Below, one piece after another: positions 1 to 6,767 of a stretch of 11,938 nt of DNA (position 1 is the stretch's first letter; each line of letters opens with the position of its first letter). Position numbers and translations under genes: made by a program. The notes beneath the pieces are model-generated. The model was not told the DNA's origin. It made no database searches and worked only from the letters and a program-made list of their open reading frames with translations. Source of the stretch: JAVBKE01 sp031554215. Its GTDB lineage: Bacteria; Bacillota; Bacilli; JARBTR01. The stretch is taken from NCBI GenBank assembly GCA_031554215.1, contig JAVBKF010000026.1, positions 1 to 11,938 of the forward strand, written 5' to 3'.

Positions 1-42
1 GTGGATAGGCTACACTAAACTAGACAGAAAAATTAAGGGTAT

Positions 43-83
43 TGAGGTAAAATAGAAAAGACTGAAAAGGAGAGATTACCTCA
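43..83 (+). promoter_or_regulatory. Inverted repeat enclosing the orfA ribosome binding site
   Basis: An 8-base perfect inverted repeat, TGAGGTAA at 43-50 and TTACCTCA at 76-83, encloses the orfA Shine-Dalgarno (AAGGAG, 67-72). The right arm runs into the A of the start codon. Folded in RNA, it would pair the start codon while holding the Shine-Dalgarno in a 25-base loop. Many IS elements use such a structure to block transposase translation from transcripts entering from flanking DNA. The regulatory role is inference. Confidence 0.4.
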
Positions 84-376
84 TGACCGAAAGCGTAAAA
101 AGACCAAGAAGAACATTTACAGACGAATTCAAAAACCAGATGGTGCAATTGTATCAAAACGGAAAAAGGAAAAGTGATCTGATCAAGGAATACGGTTTGA
201 CGCCATCAACCCTTGATAAATGGATTAAACAATCAGAAACAACAGGTTCATTCAAAGAAAAAGATAACCGGACAGCAGAAGAACAAGAGATCCTGAGGCT
301 TCGTAAAGAGCTACAGTACGCAAGAATGGAGGTAGACATTTTAAAGCAAGCCGCGCTGATCATGGGACGAAAGTAA
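83..376 (+). CDS. IS3-family transposase OrfA (helix-turn-helix protein)
   Basis: A 97-residue DNA-binding subunit of an IS3-family transposase; it recognises the terminal repeats and, fused to OrfB by frameshifting, makes the full transposase. Residues about 8-60 form the usual basic helix-turn-helix domain (RRTFTDEFKNQMVQLY, then LTPSTLDKWIK). Residues about 65-95 form a leucine-zipper-like coiled coil (ILRLRKELQYARMEVDIL) that multimerises the protein in this family. The ATG at 83 is preceded by AAGGAG with a spacing of about 10 bases. The slippery heptamer TTTAAAG at 340-346 lies in the last part of the gene, in the phase needed for a -1 shift into the orfB frame. Length is normal for OrfA and nothing looks broken. 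Confidence 0.9.
   Translation: MTESVKRPRRTFTDEFKNQMVQLYQNGKRKSDLIKEYGLTPSTLDKWIKQSETTGSFKEKDNRTAEEQEILRLRKELQYARMEVDILKQAALIMGRK
340..346 (+). promoter_or_regulatory. Programmed -1 frameshift site T_TTA_AAG
   Basis: Relative to the orfA frame the heptamer reads T TTA AAG, an X XXY YYZ slippery sequence. The orfB frame (-1) is open from position 307, after an in-frame TAA at 304-306, through to its stop at 1212. Slippage here would therefore join residue 88 of OrfA to an OrfB with no intervening stop. This is the standard way IS3 elements make the OrfAB transposase. I did not establish a downstream stimulatory structure. Confidence 0.7.
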
Positions 377-417
377 ATGTAATCAAGAATAACGATCACA
401 AATACTCGGTATCAGCA

Positions 418-1212
418 ATGTGTAGAGTCCTCCAAGTGGCAAGAAGTACATTCTATTATGAAGCAGCGCAAAGTCAGAAAGAAACTGTTCTGACAGCAGA
501 GATCGTTGAAATATTCAGAGCAAGTCGAAACAATTATGGAACACGGAAAATCAAAATCGAATTAGCAAAGAAAGGATACCAAATTTCACGACGCCGCATC
601 GGACGAATAATGAACCAGGAAGGTCTTGTTTCAAACTACACAGTGGCCCAATTTAAACCTTATGTGGATAAGTGTAATGAGTCGAAAACGGCTAATTTAG
701 TGAAGCGTAAATTCGATGATCAGCCACAATATAATGTTGTTGTAAGCGACTTAACGTATGTAAGGGTTGGAATGAACTGGCACTACATCTGCGTTCTAGT
801 AGATCTGTTCAATCGAGAAATCATTGGTTACAGTAGCGGAAAGAGAAAAGATGCTGTGCTAGTTTCTGAAGCATTCGCTAGTGTGAAAACGAATCTAAAC
901 CAAATCCAAATATTTCACACTGACAGAGGGAATGAATTCAAAAACACCCTTATTGAAAACACTCTTTTGACCTTTGGTATCAAGCGTTCACTAAGCATGA
1001 AAGGTTGCCCGTACGATAACGCTGTCGCAGAAGCAACATTCAAAATTATCAAGACAGAATTTGTTAATGGTCAGACTTTTGAGACCCTTAATGACTTATC
1101 TTTTAAATTGGCGGACTATGTTAACTGGTTCAACAATTTCCGTATTCATTCTTCACTTGGGTATCTAACCCCGCAGCAATTTAAACTTGATACCCTTAAA
1201 AAAGTTGTTTGA
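418..1212 (+). CDS. IS3-family transposase OrfB (DDE integrase)
   Basis: The catalytic part of an IS3-family transposase, with an HTH_21-type region (about residues 25-75) followed by an rve integrase core. The DDE triad is visible: D111 in VVSDLTYV, D169 in FHTDRGNEF and E205 in NAVAEATFKIIKTE. The D-35-E spacing is typical of the family. The first ATG in this frame is at 418, but it has no convincing Shine-Dalgarno. The frame is open upstream to 307 and encodes a conserved-looking lead-in (VIKNNDHKYSVSAMCRVL). The protein is therefore probably made mainly as an OrfA-OrfB fusion by -1 frameshifting at 340-346. The visible 264-residue length is normal for OrfB and there is no internal stop. 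Confidence 0.92.
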   Translation: MCRVLQVARSTFYYEAAQSQKETVLTAEIVEIFRASRNNYGTRKIKIELAKKGYQISRRRIGRIMNQEGLVSNYTVAQFKPYVDKCNESKTANLVKRKFDDQPQYNVVVSDLTYVRVGMNWHYICVLVDLFNREIIGYSSGKRKDAVLVSEAFASVKTNLNQIQIFHTDRGNEFKNTLIENTLLTFGIKRSLSMKGCPYDNAVAEATFKIIKTEFVNGQTFETLNDLSFKLADYVNWFNNFRIHSSLGYLTPQQFKLDTLKKVV

Positions 1213-1262
1213 ATAAGTGTTGACATTCCATAGTTAGGCTTTTAATCATAGATATTTAAAGC

Positions 1263-1772
1263 TTAATCTATAATCACTTGATCTGTAACCACTTGATCTG
1301 AAATAACTACTGTACCGGTCAAGCTAGTATTGCGCGCTCCAGTAAACTTTAAATAATAAGTATCATCCATTGGCAAGTTCCAAAAAATAACCTTAATTAG
1401 ATGGTCAGAAATATCATCTATAGGAAAGTTGCCTACGTATTCATCAGTACTAGCACTATAAATTTCAATATTAACAGATCTTGTTTCCAATGCTTCTAAA
1501 TCGGTAACTGCTATTGCACCATATCCTTCTGTTCCAAATAGCGAAGGACTGAATGTATAGTCAGAATACTCTGTGTTCCCTCCGTGAAAAACCTGTGTGA
1601 AATCTCCATTTTGGAAATCCCATTCCTCTGTAGGAATCGTATCTCCTTTTACTTCTGCAGGGGCATCAGCAAGTGCTACAGTAGATGAATCTGCAGCATA
1701 AGCTTTTGTGTTTACTAGATTTGTTGCTAGAAAAAATGCAAGACAAGCTGTAAAAAAAAGTGATTTTTTCAT
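1263..1772 (-). CDS. Small Sec-secreted protein of unknown function
   Basis: A 169-residue exported protein that I do not recognise. It begins with a clear Sec signal peptide: a charged MKKS, a hydrophobic core (LFFTACLAFFLATNL) and an AYA/ADS cleavage site near residue 26, with no lipobox cysteine. The mature part is acidic and rich in beta-prone stretches (SVNIEIYSAS, HLIKVIFWNL, YYLKFTGA, GTVVISDQ). This suggests a small extracellular beta-sandwich, which is inference only. I chose the ATG at 1772 because CGGAGGT lies 6 bases upstream and the signal peptide starts there; an ATG 12 codons further up lacks both. The last codons contain a duplicated 5-residue unit (DQVVT/DQVII). It has its own promoter upstream and is convergent with the IS. 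Confidence 0.75.
   Translation of the reverse strand: MKKSLFFTACLAFFLATNLVNTKAYAADSSTVALADAPAEVKGDTIPTEEWDFQNGDFTQVFHGGNTEYSDYTFSPSLFGTEGYGAIAVTDLEALETRSVNIEIYSASTDEYVGNFPIDDISDHLIKVIFWNLPMDDTYYLKFTGARNTSLTGTVVISDQVVTDQVIID
1271..1300 (-). repeat. 15-bp tandem duplication at the 3' end of the secreted-protein gene
   Basis: Two adjacent 15-base units, TAATCACTTGATCTG and TAACCACTTGATCTG on the + strand, differ at one position. Being a multiple of three, the repeat adds five residues (DQV-[VI]-x pattern) without breaking the frame. It ends just before the stop codon. Confidence 0.8.
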
Positions 1773-1778
1773 CTTAAT

Positions 1779-1785
1779 ACCTCCG
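1779..1785 (-). promoter_or_regulatory. Ribosome binding site of the secreted-protein gene
   Basis: CGGAGGT on the minus strand lies 6 bases before the ATG at 1772. It decides the start in favour of that ATG over the in-frame ATG at 1808. Confidence 0.8.
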
Positions 1786-1812
1786 TTGTAATATTTTTTG
1801 TAAAGCAACTAC

Positions 1813-1841
1813 AGTATATACTAGATTTAGTGTATATTCAA
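1813..1841 (-). promoter_or_regulatory. Sigma-A promoter of the secreted-protein gene
   Basis: On the minus strand, TTGAAT (1836-1841) and TATACT (1813-1818) are separated by exactly 17 bases. This is a close match to the housekeeping consensus. It lies about 40 bases upstream of the chosen start codon, so a short leader is expected. Confidence 0.65.
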
Positions 1842-2127
1842 CACTTTATTGGAAATTTTAAATTAAATTGGTTTTAAATGAATTTAATAGTAGTTCTCTT
1901 TACTAAAATATCAGAATATCTAATCATGAGCTCATAGGGAATAAAATTTATTAATAACATTAATTACACTAAGATAATTGAATATTCTAATCTAGAAAGA
2001 TTAGTAAAATTTGGATGGATATTTTTATCACACATTGTTTTTACGCCATTGCGCCATACCCATTTCAAGAAAAAGCATACACTAACAAGAATCCCTTAAC
2101 CAGAAAGTTTCTAACACCCTGTTGTTC
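1842..2127. other. AT-rich intergenic stretch without a recognisable gene
   Basis: This stretch lies between the secreted-protein promoter and the broken end of the ATPase remnant. It contains a 7-bp hairpin (CTAATCT-AGAA-AGATTAG, 1987-2004) with no following T-run on either strand. The part nearest the remnant (about 2060-2127) may hold decayed 3' sequence of that gene: past the stop, one minus-strand frame reads QGVRNFLV, reminiscent of the C-terminal end of such ATPases. I see no intact open frame worth calling. Confidence 0.5.
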
Positions 2128-2574
2128 TTACAAAGGTGCCCCATCTGGATCGTCAAGTAAATACAATCCATTTTTTCTAAATCGATTTGTTATTAATGAC
2201 ATAAATGATTCACCATGAGATTGGTTGTGCAACGAAATTCCGCCATAGTTTTTAACAAGGTCACCAGTGTTTTCATCCAACTCAACAATGTTGCTAGCTA
2301 GATTATAAAAACTTTCTGCTCGCAAAAAATAGGAAGACTTAGGCACCTTCCCACACTTGACAATCGTTATATTTTCACAAAGCTCACTATGTATTTTAGC
2401 AGTTGCAAATGTGACGTTTTTAGAACCACCTTCCGCATTGAAACCATAAGCTACTGCTATCGCTTCTAGTAATGTAGACTTACCTGATCCATTTTTAATG
2501 ATTGGTAATGTATACGGAAATACGCCTTTTTGCTTATTCTTAATGAGGATTTGACGTATAAACAGATTTTCCAT
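2128..2574 (-). pseudogene. Decayed AAA-family ATPase gene (P-loop deleted, 3' truncated)
   Basis: A remnant of the small predicted AAA/ABC-like ATPase family whose members typically run VGENGSGKSTLxEAIAVAxGFNAEGGSKN, then FLRAESFxN, GGxSLHxQSHGESF and LYxLDEPEAALSP. All these blocks survive in order. However, the Walker A reads IIKNGSGKST: the residues that should precede it, including the first P-loop glycine, are missing, consistent with an in-frame loss of roughly 15-20 codons. The Walker B reads LYLLDDPDGAPL and then stops, so the catalytic Glu is replaced and the C-terminal third (D-loop, H-loop) is gone. The 148 residues compare with about 240-270 for intact relatives, from memory. There is a stop two codons before the ATG and only a distant GAGGGGG as ribosome site. 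The remaining protein should not hydrolyse ATP. Confidence 0.75.
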
Positions 2575-2622
2575 CTGTTACTTAGTTACCCCCTCACTTA
2601 TAAATGTTTCATACTTTTTACT

Positions 2623-2649
2623 GGACTTGGTGTTTCCTGCACCAAATCC
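2623..2649. repeat. 10-bp inverted repeat between rlmD and the ATPase remnant
   Basis: GGACTTGGTG (2623-2632) and CACCAAATCC (2640-2649) form a 10-bp stem in minus-strand RNA with one G-U pair and a 7-base loop. It sits about 35 bases after the rlmD stop, where a terminator would be expected, but no U-tract follows in the minus direction. It could be a weak or decayed terminator or an mRNA 3'-end stabiliser. Confidence 0.4.
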
Positions 2650-2683
2650 AATCAATTTGTATAACAATTAATGAGCGTCAGCC

Positions 2684-4045
2684 TTAGCTTCTTTGCAACA
2701 ACACAACTGTCTCCACATGCCCAGTCATAGAAAACATATCAACAGGCTGTGCTTCCTGCACCTTAAACCCGCCATCTGCAAGAATTCGCAAATCTCGCGC
2801 CAAAGTCGCTGGATTACAAGACACATAAACAACACGCTTTGGCACCATTTCAATGATCGCATCTAGTAGCCTGCGGTCACAACCCTTACGCGGTGGATCG
2901 AGTACAACAACATCTGCAATGATGCCTTCTTTGACCCATTTCCCCATTGTCTCTTCAGCTGCACCGAGCACAAAAGTGGCATTCTTAATCTGATTTAGAT
3001 TTGCATTTCGATCTGCATCGGCGATTGCCGTTTCGACAATTTCCACACCATACACTTGTTTTGCTTTTTTCGCCAAAAGCAATGAGATTGTCCCGATCCC
3101 GCAATAAGCATCAATCACCGTCTCAGCGCCTGTCATTCCAGCATATTCCACAGCCTTTTCGTATAAAACTTCTGTCTGCACTGAATTAACCTGATAGAAA
3201 GAATGTGGTGAAATCGCAAACCGAACGCCACTAATCTCGTCATAAATGACGTCACTACCCCAAAGCGAAATATTCTTCTTTCCTAAAATGACATTAGTAT
3301 GATCGCGATTCACATTGAGGACGAGCGATTTCAAAGCCGGCAATGCTTTGACAATTTCTGTAACAATGTCGTCAATATTCACAATTCTCTTCTCTCTGAC
3401 AACAAGCACAACCATTAACTCACCAGTGACTTTGCCATAACGAACAAGAATATGGCGCAGAACACCTCGTCTACTAACTTCATCATAAGCTGAAACCTCA
3501 TACTTTTGGCAAATATCCTTCACGACCTGCACGGCATGATCATTGGCTTCCATCTGAATCATACATTCATCCATAGCGACAATATCATGAGACCTTTTCA
3601 TGAAAAATCCTGTCACAAGCTTACCATCTTGCGTACCGACAGGGACTTGTGACTTATTACGATAACGCCATGGTTGATCCATTCCAATCACAGGATGAAC
3701 TGCTACGTCCGTTAGCTTACCAATCCGTGTGAAGGCATCACTAACGAGCTTCCGTTTCACCCCGAGCTGCGCCTCATAGGAAAGGTGTTGCAACTGACAT
3801 CCACCGCACTGCATATAAACTGGGCATGGTGGCTCGGCCCTATCGCTACTAACTTTTGTCAACTTCACCAATCTCCCAAAGCCGTGCGTCTTCTGCATTT
3901 TTGTAACCTTAATCTGACCTGATTCCCCAGGAAGTCCACCAGCAACAAATATCGGCATCCCTTCTGGCTTCGCAACCGCGAGTCCTTCATGCGTTAAATC
4001 CTCAAACGTTACATCCAGCAATTGATTTTTATCAAAACTCATCAT
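2684..4045 (-). CDS. rlmD: 23S rRNA (uracil-5-)-methyltransferase, RlmD/RlmCD type
   Basis: A cytoplasmic SAM-dependent enzyme that makes 5-methyluridine in 23S rRNA. In Bacillota a single homologue (RlmCD) can modify both U747 and U1939; which sites apply here is not readable from sequence. The 453 residues are normal for the family. An N-terminal TRAM RNA-binding domain spans about residues 5-62. Four [4Fe-4S] cysteines are visible: C74, C80, C83 (CPVYMQCGGC) and C161 (DEC). The SAM-binding motif is DAYCGIGTISLLLA (312-325), DPPRKGC is at 383-389, the catalytic Cys is C410 in VSCNPATLARD, and the Glu is in GHVET (E445). Two ATGs stand in tandem after GAGGG; the second has the better spacing. 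The gene has its own promoter and follows a terminator, so it is separate from the polysaccharide genes. Confidence 0.95.
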   Translation of the reverse strand: MMSFDKNQLLDVTFEDLTHEGLAVAKPEGMPIFVAGGLPGESGQIKVTKMQKTHGFGRLVKLTKVSSDRAEPPCPVYMQCGGCQLQHLSYEAQLGVKRKLVSDAFTRIGKLTDVAVHPVIGMDQPWRYRNKSQVPVGTQDGKLVTGFFMKRSHDIVAMDECMIQMEANDHAVQVVKDICQKYEVSAYDEVSRRGVLRHILVRYGKVTGELMVVLVVREKRIVNIDDIVTEIVKALPALKSLVLNVNRDHTNVILGKKNISLWGSDVIYDEISGVRFAISPHSFYQVNSVQTEVLYEKAVEYAGMTGAETVIDAYCGIGTISLLLAKKAKQVYGVEIVETAIADADRNANLNQIKNATFVLGAAEETMGKWVKEGIIADVVVLDPPRKGCDRRLLDAIIEMVPKRVVYVSCNPATLARDLRILADGGFKVQEAQPVDMFSMTGHVETVVLLQRS

Positions 4046-4068
4046 TATCCCTCAAATTTTCACTATGC

Positions 4069-4089
4069 ACCACATTGATACGATGTGGT
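4069..4089. promoter_or_regulatory. Inverted repeat at the expected rlmD transcription start
   Basis: ACCACAT, 7 bases, ATGTGGT: a perfect 7-bp inverted repeat lying just downstream of the predicted -10 box. It covers the likely start of transcription. It could be a repressor operator or a hairpin at the very 5' end of the mRNA. Confidence 0.4.
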
Positions 4090-4091
4090 AC

Positions 4092-4120
4092 ATATTATTT
4101 TTTATCCAATACCTCTACAA
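4092..4120 (-). promoter_or_regulatory. Predicted sigma-A promoter of rlmD
   Basis: On the minus strand, TTGTAG (4115-4120), a 17-base spacer and TAATAT (4092-4097). It lies about 50 bases upstream of the rlmD start and downstream of the terminator closing the sugar transferase unit. Confidence 0.5.
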
Positions 4121-4209
4121 TACCACATCAGCTGGCCTAGCCGCGCCACCAAATTTATCCAGTAACTTAAGAAAATAGCATACGCAAGCGAAGAATTGCC
4201 GTTAGCCAT

Positions 4210-4244
4210 AAAAAAACAGCAGGGATATTCACATTCCCACGCTG
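4210..4244 (-). terminator. Intrinsic terminator after the sugar transferase gene
   Basis: Minus-strand RNA forms a stem of about 9 bp (CAGCG-GGGA with UCCC-UGCUG, one bulged U, one G-U pair) around a 9-base loop. Seven U residues follow directly (A-run at 4210-4216 on the + strand). It starts about 27 bases past the transferase stop codon. Confidence 0.8.
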
Positions 4245-4270
4245 CCATTCACCTACTTGCAAAAAACCAA

Positions 4271-4858
4271 TTAGCTTTTTCCTTCTTTGTACCCATCCTT
4301 CTTCACCACACTAACGAAAGTTTTCACAATCACAACAATGTCAAAAATGAACCCTTTGCGTAGGACGTACTCACCATCAAGTGCTGCCTTTACATCAATT
4401 GGCAACTCATCACGACCATTGATTTGCGCCCACCCAGTTAGCCCCGGTGGTACACTGTTGGCACCAACTTTTTCACGCTCATCAATCAAATCATACTGGT
4501 TCCATAGCGCTGGACGTGGACCAACGAAACTCATCTCACCTTTGATAATATTAAGTAGTTGTGGCAATTCATCAAGACTAGTTTTCCGGAGGAAATTGCC
4601 ACTTTTCGTAATAAACGATGCTGAATCGGCCAATAAATGCGTCGGCATATCGCCTGGCGTATCACTACGCATTGAGCGGAACTTGTAAATATAGAACAAA
4701 CTTTTTTCCTTACCAAATCGCTTTTGTTTGAATAGAACAGGTCCTTTTGAATCAAATTTAATCCAGATTGCAATCAGTATAAGGATCGGCGATAGTAGCA
4801 CCAATGTAACAAGCGATAGTAAGAAATCAAAGATTCGCTTCATTGCACGATAAAACAT
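4271..4858 (-). CDS. Priming sugar-phosphate transferase (bacterial sugar transferase family)
   Basis: A membrane-bound polyisoprenyl-phosphate hexose-1-phosphate transferase that would start a surface glycan by moving a sugar-1-phosphate from a UDP-sugar to undecaprenyl phosphate. It has 195 residues, the short form of the family, similar in type to EpsL or PglC. The N-terminal hydrophobic hairpin (about residues 9-33, LLSLVTLVLLSPILILIAIW) anchors it. The conserved cytoplasmic core follows: GPVLFKQKRFG, FYIYKFRSM, LRKTSLDELPQLLNIIKGEMSFVGPRPAL and PGLTGWAQINGRDELP. The last includes the sequence family members use for substrate and product binding. The start is an ATG 8 bases after AAGGGGGTG. 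It is 75 bases downstream of the dehydratase and probably cotranscribed with it. The exact sugar is not decidable; the neighbour suggests a 4,6-dehydrated N-acetyl sugar derivative. Confidence 0.92.
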   Translation of the reverse strand: MFYRAMKRIFDFLLSLVTLVLLSPILILIAIWIKFDSKGPVLFKQKRFGKEKSLFYIYKFRSMRSDTPGDMPTHLLADSASFITKSGNFLRKTSLDELPQLLNIIKGEMSFVGPRPALWNQYDLIDEREKVGANSVPPGLTGWAQINGRDELPIDVKAALDGEYVLRKGFIFDIVVIVKTFVSVVKKDGYKEGKS

Positions 4859-4885
4859 CCCCGAGCACCCCCTTCGTTAAAACAG

Positions 4886-4908
4886 ACTGCGCCAAACACT
4901 AGCGCAGT
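4886..4908 (-). promoter_or_regulatory. Intercistronic hairpin between dehydratase and transferase
   Basis: ACTGCGC, 9 bases, GCGCAGT is a perfect 7-bp GC-rich stem in the 75-base gap between the two genes. It is followed on the minus strand by CTGTTTTAAC. The short U-stretch makes it at best a partial terminator or an mRNA-processing or stability element, which would set the dehydratase-to-transferase ratio. Confidence 0.45.
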
Positions 4909-4933
4909 ATGCCCAAGTTTCATATTTACTCAA

Positions 4934-6757
4934 TCAAACTTTCTGTCCCTGCATTGATAGTTCACGATTATTCGCTAGATCAATGACGTAATTACGCACT
5001 TCAACCGGTGTCATCATCACGTAATTATCTACGATATAGGCGACTTTCTGATAATCGAAGTCCACTGTTTTACCAATAAATATTTTTGGAAAAACTGCAT
5101 TCTTATGTACTTCATTTTCTCCAAGCAGTTCTTCATACATCTTTTCACCAGGCCGGATTCCTGAGAATTCGATGCCAATCTCTTCAACAGTATAGCCAGA
5201 AAGCCTGATCAGATTCTTCGCTAAATCAAGAATTTTGACTGGTGCACCCATATCAAGTACAAATATCTCACCACCACGTGCCAATACCCCTGCTTGAATA
5301 ACAAGCTTTGACGCTTCTGGAATCGTCATGAAATATCTTGTCATTTCGGGATGTGTCACGGTCACTGGACCACCTGCATGAATTTGATCTTTAAATAGCG
5401 GGATTACGCTACCACGGCTACCAAGTACATTACCAAACCGAACAGCGACAAATTTCGTTTTGCTTGTTTTGTTAAGGTTTTGAATGACCATTTCAGCCAT
5501 TCGCTTTGATGACCCCATGACATTGGTAGGATTCACAGCTTTATCAGTTGAAATGAATACAAATGAGCCCACACCAACAGCGTCTGCCGCTTCAGCCACA
5601 TTTCTTGTACCGATGACATTATTCTTAATTGATTCCTTCGGATTCTGCTCCATTAACGGCACATGTTTATGGGCTGCTGCATGATAGACAACATCTGGTC
5701 TGTGTGCTGCCATCACTTCCATTAACCGGCCACGATCCTGTACATCTGCAATCACAGGGACAATTTCGATCCGATCACAGAATCCTCCCCGCAGTTCACG
5801 GTTGATTTCATAAATTGAATTCTCACCATGTCCTAGAAGAACAATTTTCCGTGGTAAAAACGTGCAAACCTGACGGCAAATCTCTGAACCGATTGATCCG
5901 CCTGCACCAGTAACAAGAATCGTTCTACCTTCAATTTGTCCTGAAATTGAATTAATATCAAGTTCGATTGGATCTCTTCCTAATAAATCTTCGACCTGAA
6001 CATCACGAAATTGTGATACGGAAACTTTCCCTAGAATCACGTCTTCTGTCCGTGGCATAATGACTGTCTTTGCTTTTGTTTCTGTGCAAATCTCTAGTAA
6101 ATCTCTGAGTTCTCGCTTTGTTAGCTTTGGTATTGCAATAATAATTTGGTCAATGTCGAGTTCTTTCACTGCTTGCGCTATTTTTTGAGAGGAACCGTAC
6201 ACTGGCAAACCATGCACTTGTAGTCTCTGCTTATTTTTATCATTATCAATAAACGCTATAGCTTTGATATTTTGTGCATCGGTATTTAGAAAATGACGGA
6301 CAAGTGAGGTACCTGTCTCACCAGCCCCGATAATCAGCGCACGCTTAATATTTGGATTTTCGTGACTAAGCTGGTGGCGAAAGAATCGCCATGAAAACCG
6401 GGATGCCCCAATCAGGAGAATATTCATCATCCAAGCAAGTAACATTGGCCTTATGTATACCTTACTGACTGTTAAATACTGCACCGCACTTGCAAGTAGA
6501 AACGACCATGACACCGCCTTGACGATCACACCGATCTCTTCTACGCTCGCATATTCCCACACCTTATGATAGAGCCTGTACACTGACGCAAAGAAAAAAT
6601 GACTGACTAAAACAATAAAAATCGCTAATTTGAGTGATCCTGATTCCTGGATCATTTGCGGATCAAGGAAAATGATTAAAAAACTGAAATACAAACTCGA
6701 CATAACGATTAACGAGTCTAATATAAGGAGTAAAATCATTCGTCGTTGATAGTTCAA
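4934..6757 (-). CDS. Membrane-bound nucleotide-sugar 4,6-dehydratase (EpsC/CapD/PglF family)
   Basis: This enzyme removes water from a UDP-N-acetylhexosamine, usually UDP-GlcNAc, to give the 4-keto-6-deoxy sugar, an early step to bacillosamine- or quinovosamine-type residues of exopolysaccharide. It has about 607 residues, a full-length member. Four hydrophobic helices fill about residues 7-122. A Rossmann-like domain with GAGETG (144-149) follows. The catalytic short-chain dehydrogenase domain has TGAGGSIG (283-290), STDK (403-406) and MxxxK (M414, K418), in which Met replaces the usual YxxxK tyrosine as in WbpM/PglF relatives. I prefer the TTG start at 6757, 5 bases after GGTGA; a GTG at 6769 in the same frame has no usable Shine-Dalgarno. 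It heads the unit with the transferase. Confidence 0.92.
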   Translation of the reverse strand: MNYQRRMILLLILDSLIVMSSLYFSFLIIFLDPQMIQESGSLKLAIFIVLVSHFFFASVYRLYHKVWEYASVEEIGVIVKAVSWSFLLASAVQYLTVSKVYIRPMLLAWMMNILLIGASRFSWRFFRHQLSHENPNIKRALIIGAGETGTSLVRHFLNTDAQNIKAIAFIDNDKNKQRLQVHGLPVYGSSQKIAQAVKELDIDQIIIAIPKLTKRELRDLLEICTETKAKTVIMPRTEDVILGKVSVSQFRDVQVEDLLGRDPIELDINSISGQIEGRTILVTGAGGSIGSEICRQVCTFLPRKIVLLGHGENSIYEINRELRGGFCDRIEIVPVIADVQDRGRLMEVMAAHRPDVVYHAAAHKHVPLMEQNPKESIKNNVIGTRNVAEAADAVGVGSFVFISTDKAVNPTNVMGSSKRMAEMVIQNLNKTSKTKFVAVRFGNVLGSRGSVIPLFKDQIHAGGPVTVTHPEMTRYFMTIPEASKLVIQAGVLARGGEIFVLDMGAPVKILDLAKNLIRLSGYTVEEIGIEFSGIRPGEKMYEELLGENEVHKNAVFPKIFIGKTVDFDYQKVAYIVDNYVMMTPVEVRNYVIDLANNRELSMQGQKV

Positions 6758-6762
6758 AATAA

Positions 6763-6767
6763 TCACC
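6763..6767 (-). promoter_or_regulatory. Ribosome binding site selecting the TTG start of the dehydratase
   Basis: The minus strand reads AGAAGTGGTGA, then 5 bases, then TTG. The GGTGA part fits the anti-Shine-Dalgarno at normal spacing to the TTG but overlaps the alternative GTG starts at 6769 and 6766. Confidence 0.5.

Larger units (their letters stand above)
6..1240 (+). mobile_element. IS3-family insertion sequence, apparently intact
   Basis: A compact element of about 1.23 kb holding the two overlapping-phase genes typical of the IS3 family: orfA (helix-turn-helix plus leucine zipper) and orfB (DDE integrase). The ends are only approximate. The left end reads AGGCTACACTA and the reverse complement of the right end reads AGCCTAACTA. 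Both ends have a GACA/GTCA-like motif about 16 bases further in, as expected for imperfect IS3 terminal repeats. The left end nearly coincides with the window edge, and no target-site duplication is convincing. The element lies 3' to 3' against the secreted-protein gene, starting only about 20 bases beyond that gene's stop codon. Both orfs are open over normal family lengths, so it could still be active. Confidence 0.8.

Noticed and set aside
6..1240. TAGGCT direct repeat (6-11 and 1235-1240) as a target-site duplication of the IS
   Set aside because: The bases appear to belong to the imperfect terminal repeats themselves, the left edge is cut by the window, and 6 bp is longer than usual for this family.
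1808..1808. ATG at 1808 as start of the secreted protein
   Set aside because: It would put 12 charged or polar residues ahead of a complete signal peptide and overlap the real Shine-Dalgarno at 1779-1785.
1987..2004. 7-bp hairpin CTAATCT-AGAA-AGATTAG
   Set aside because: No T-run on either side and no gene end nearby, so a terminator call is not supported.
2015..2218. 67-codon plus-strand open frame
   Set aside because: Overlaps the ATPase remnant on the other strand, has no ribosome site, and the translation has no domain character.
2623..2649. Classic intrinsic terminator for rlmD
   Set aside because: The stem is good but no U-tract follows on the minus strand, so I list it only as an inverted repeat.
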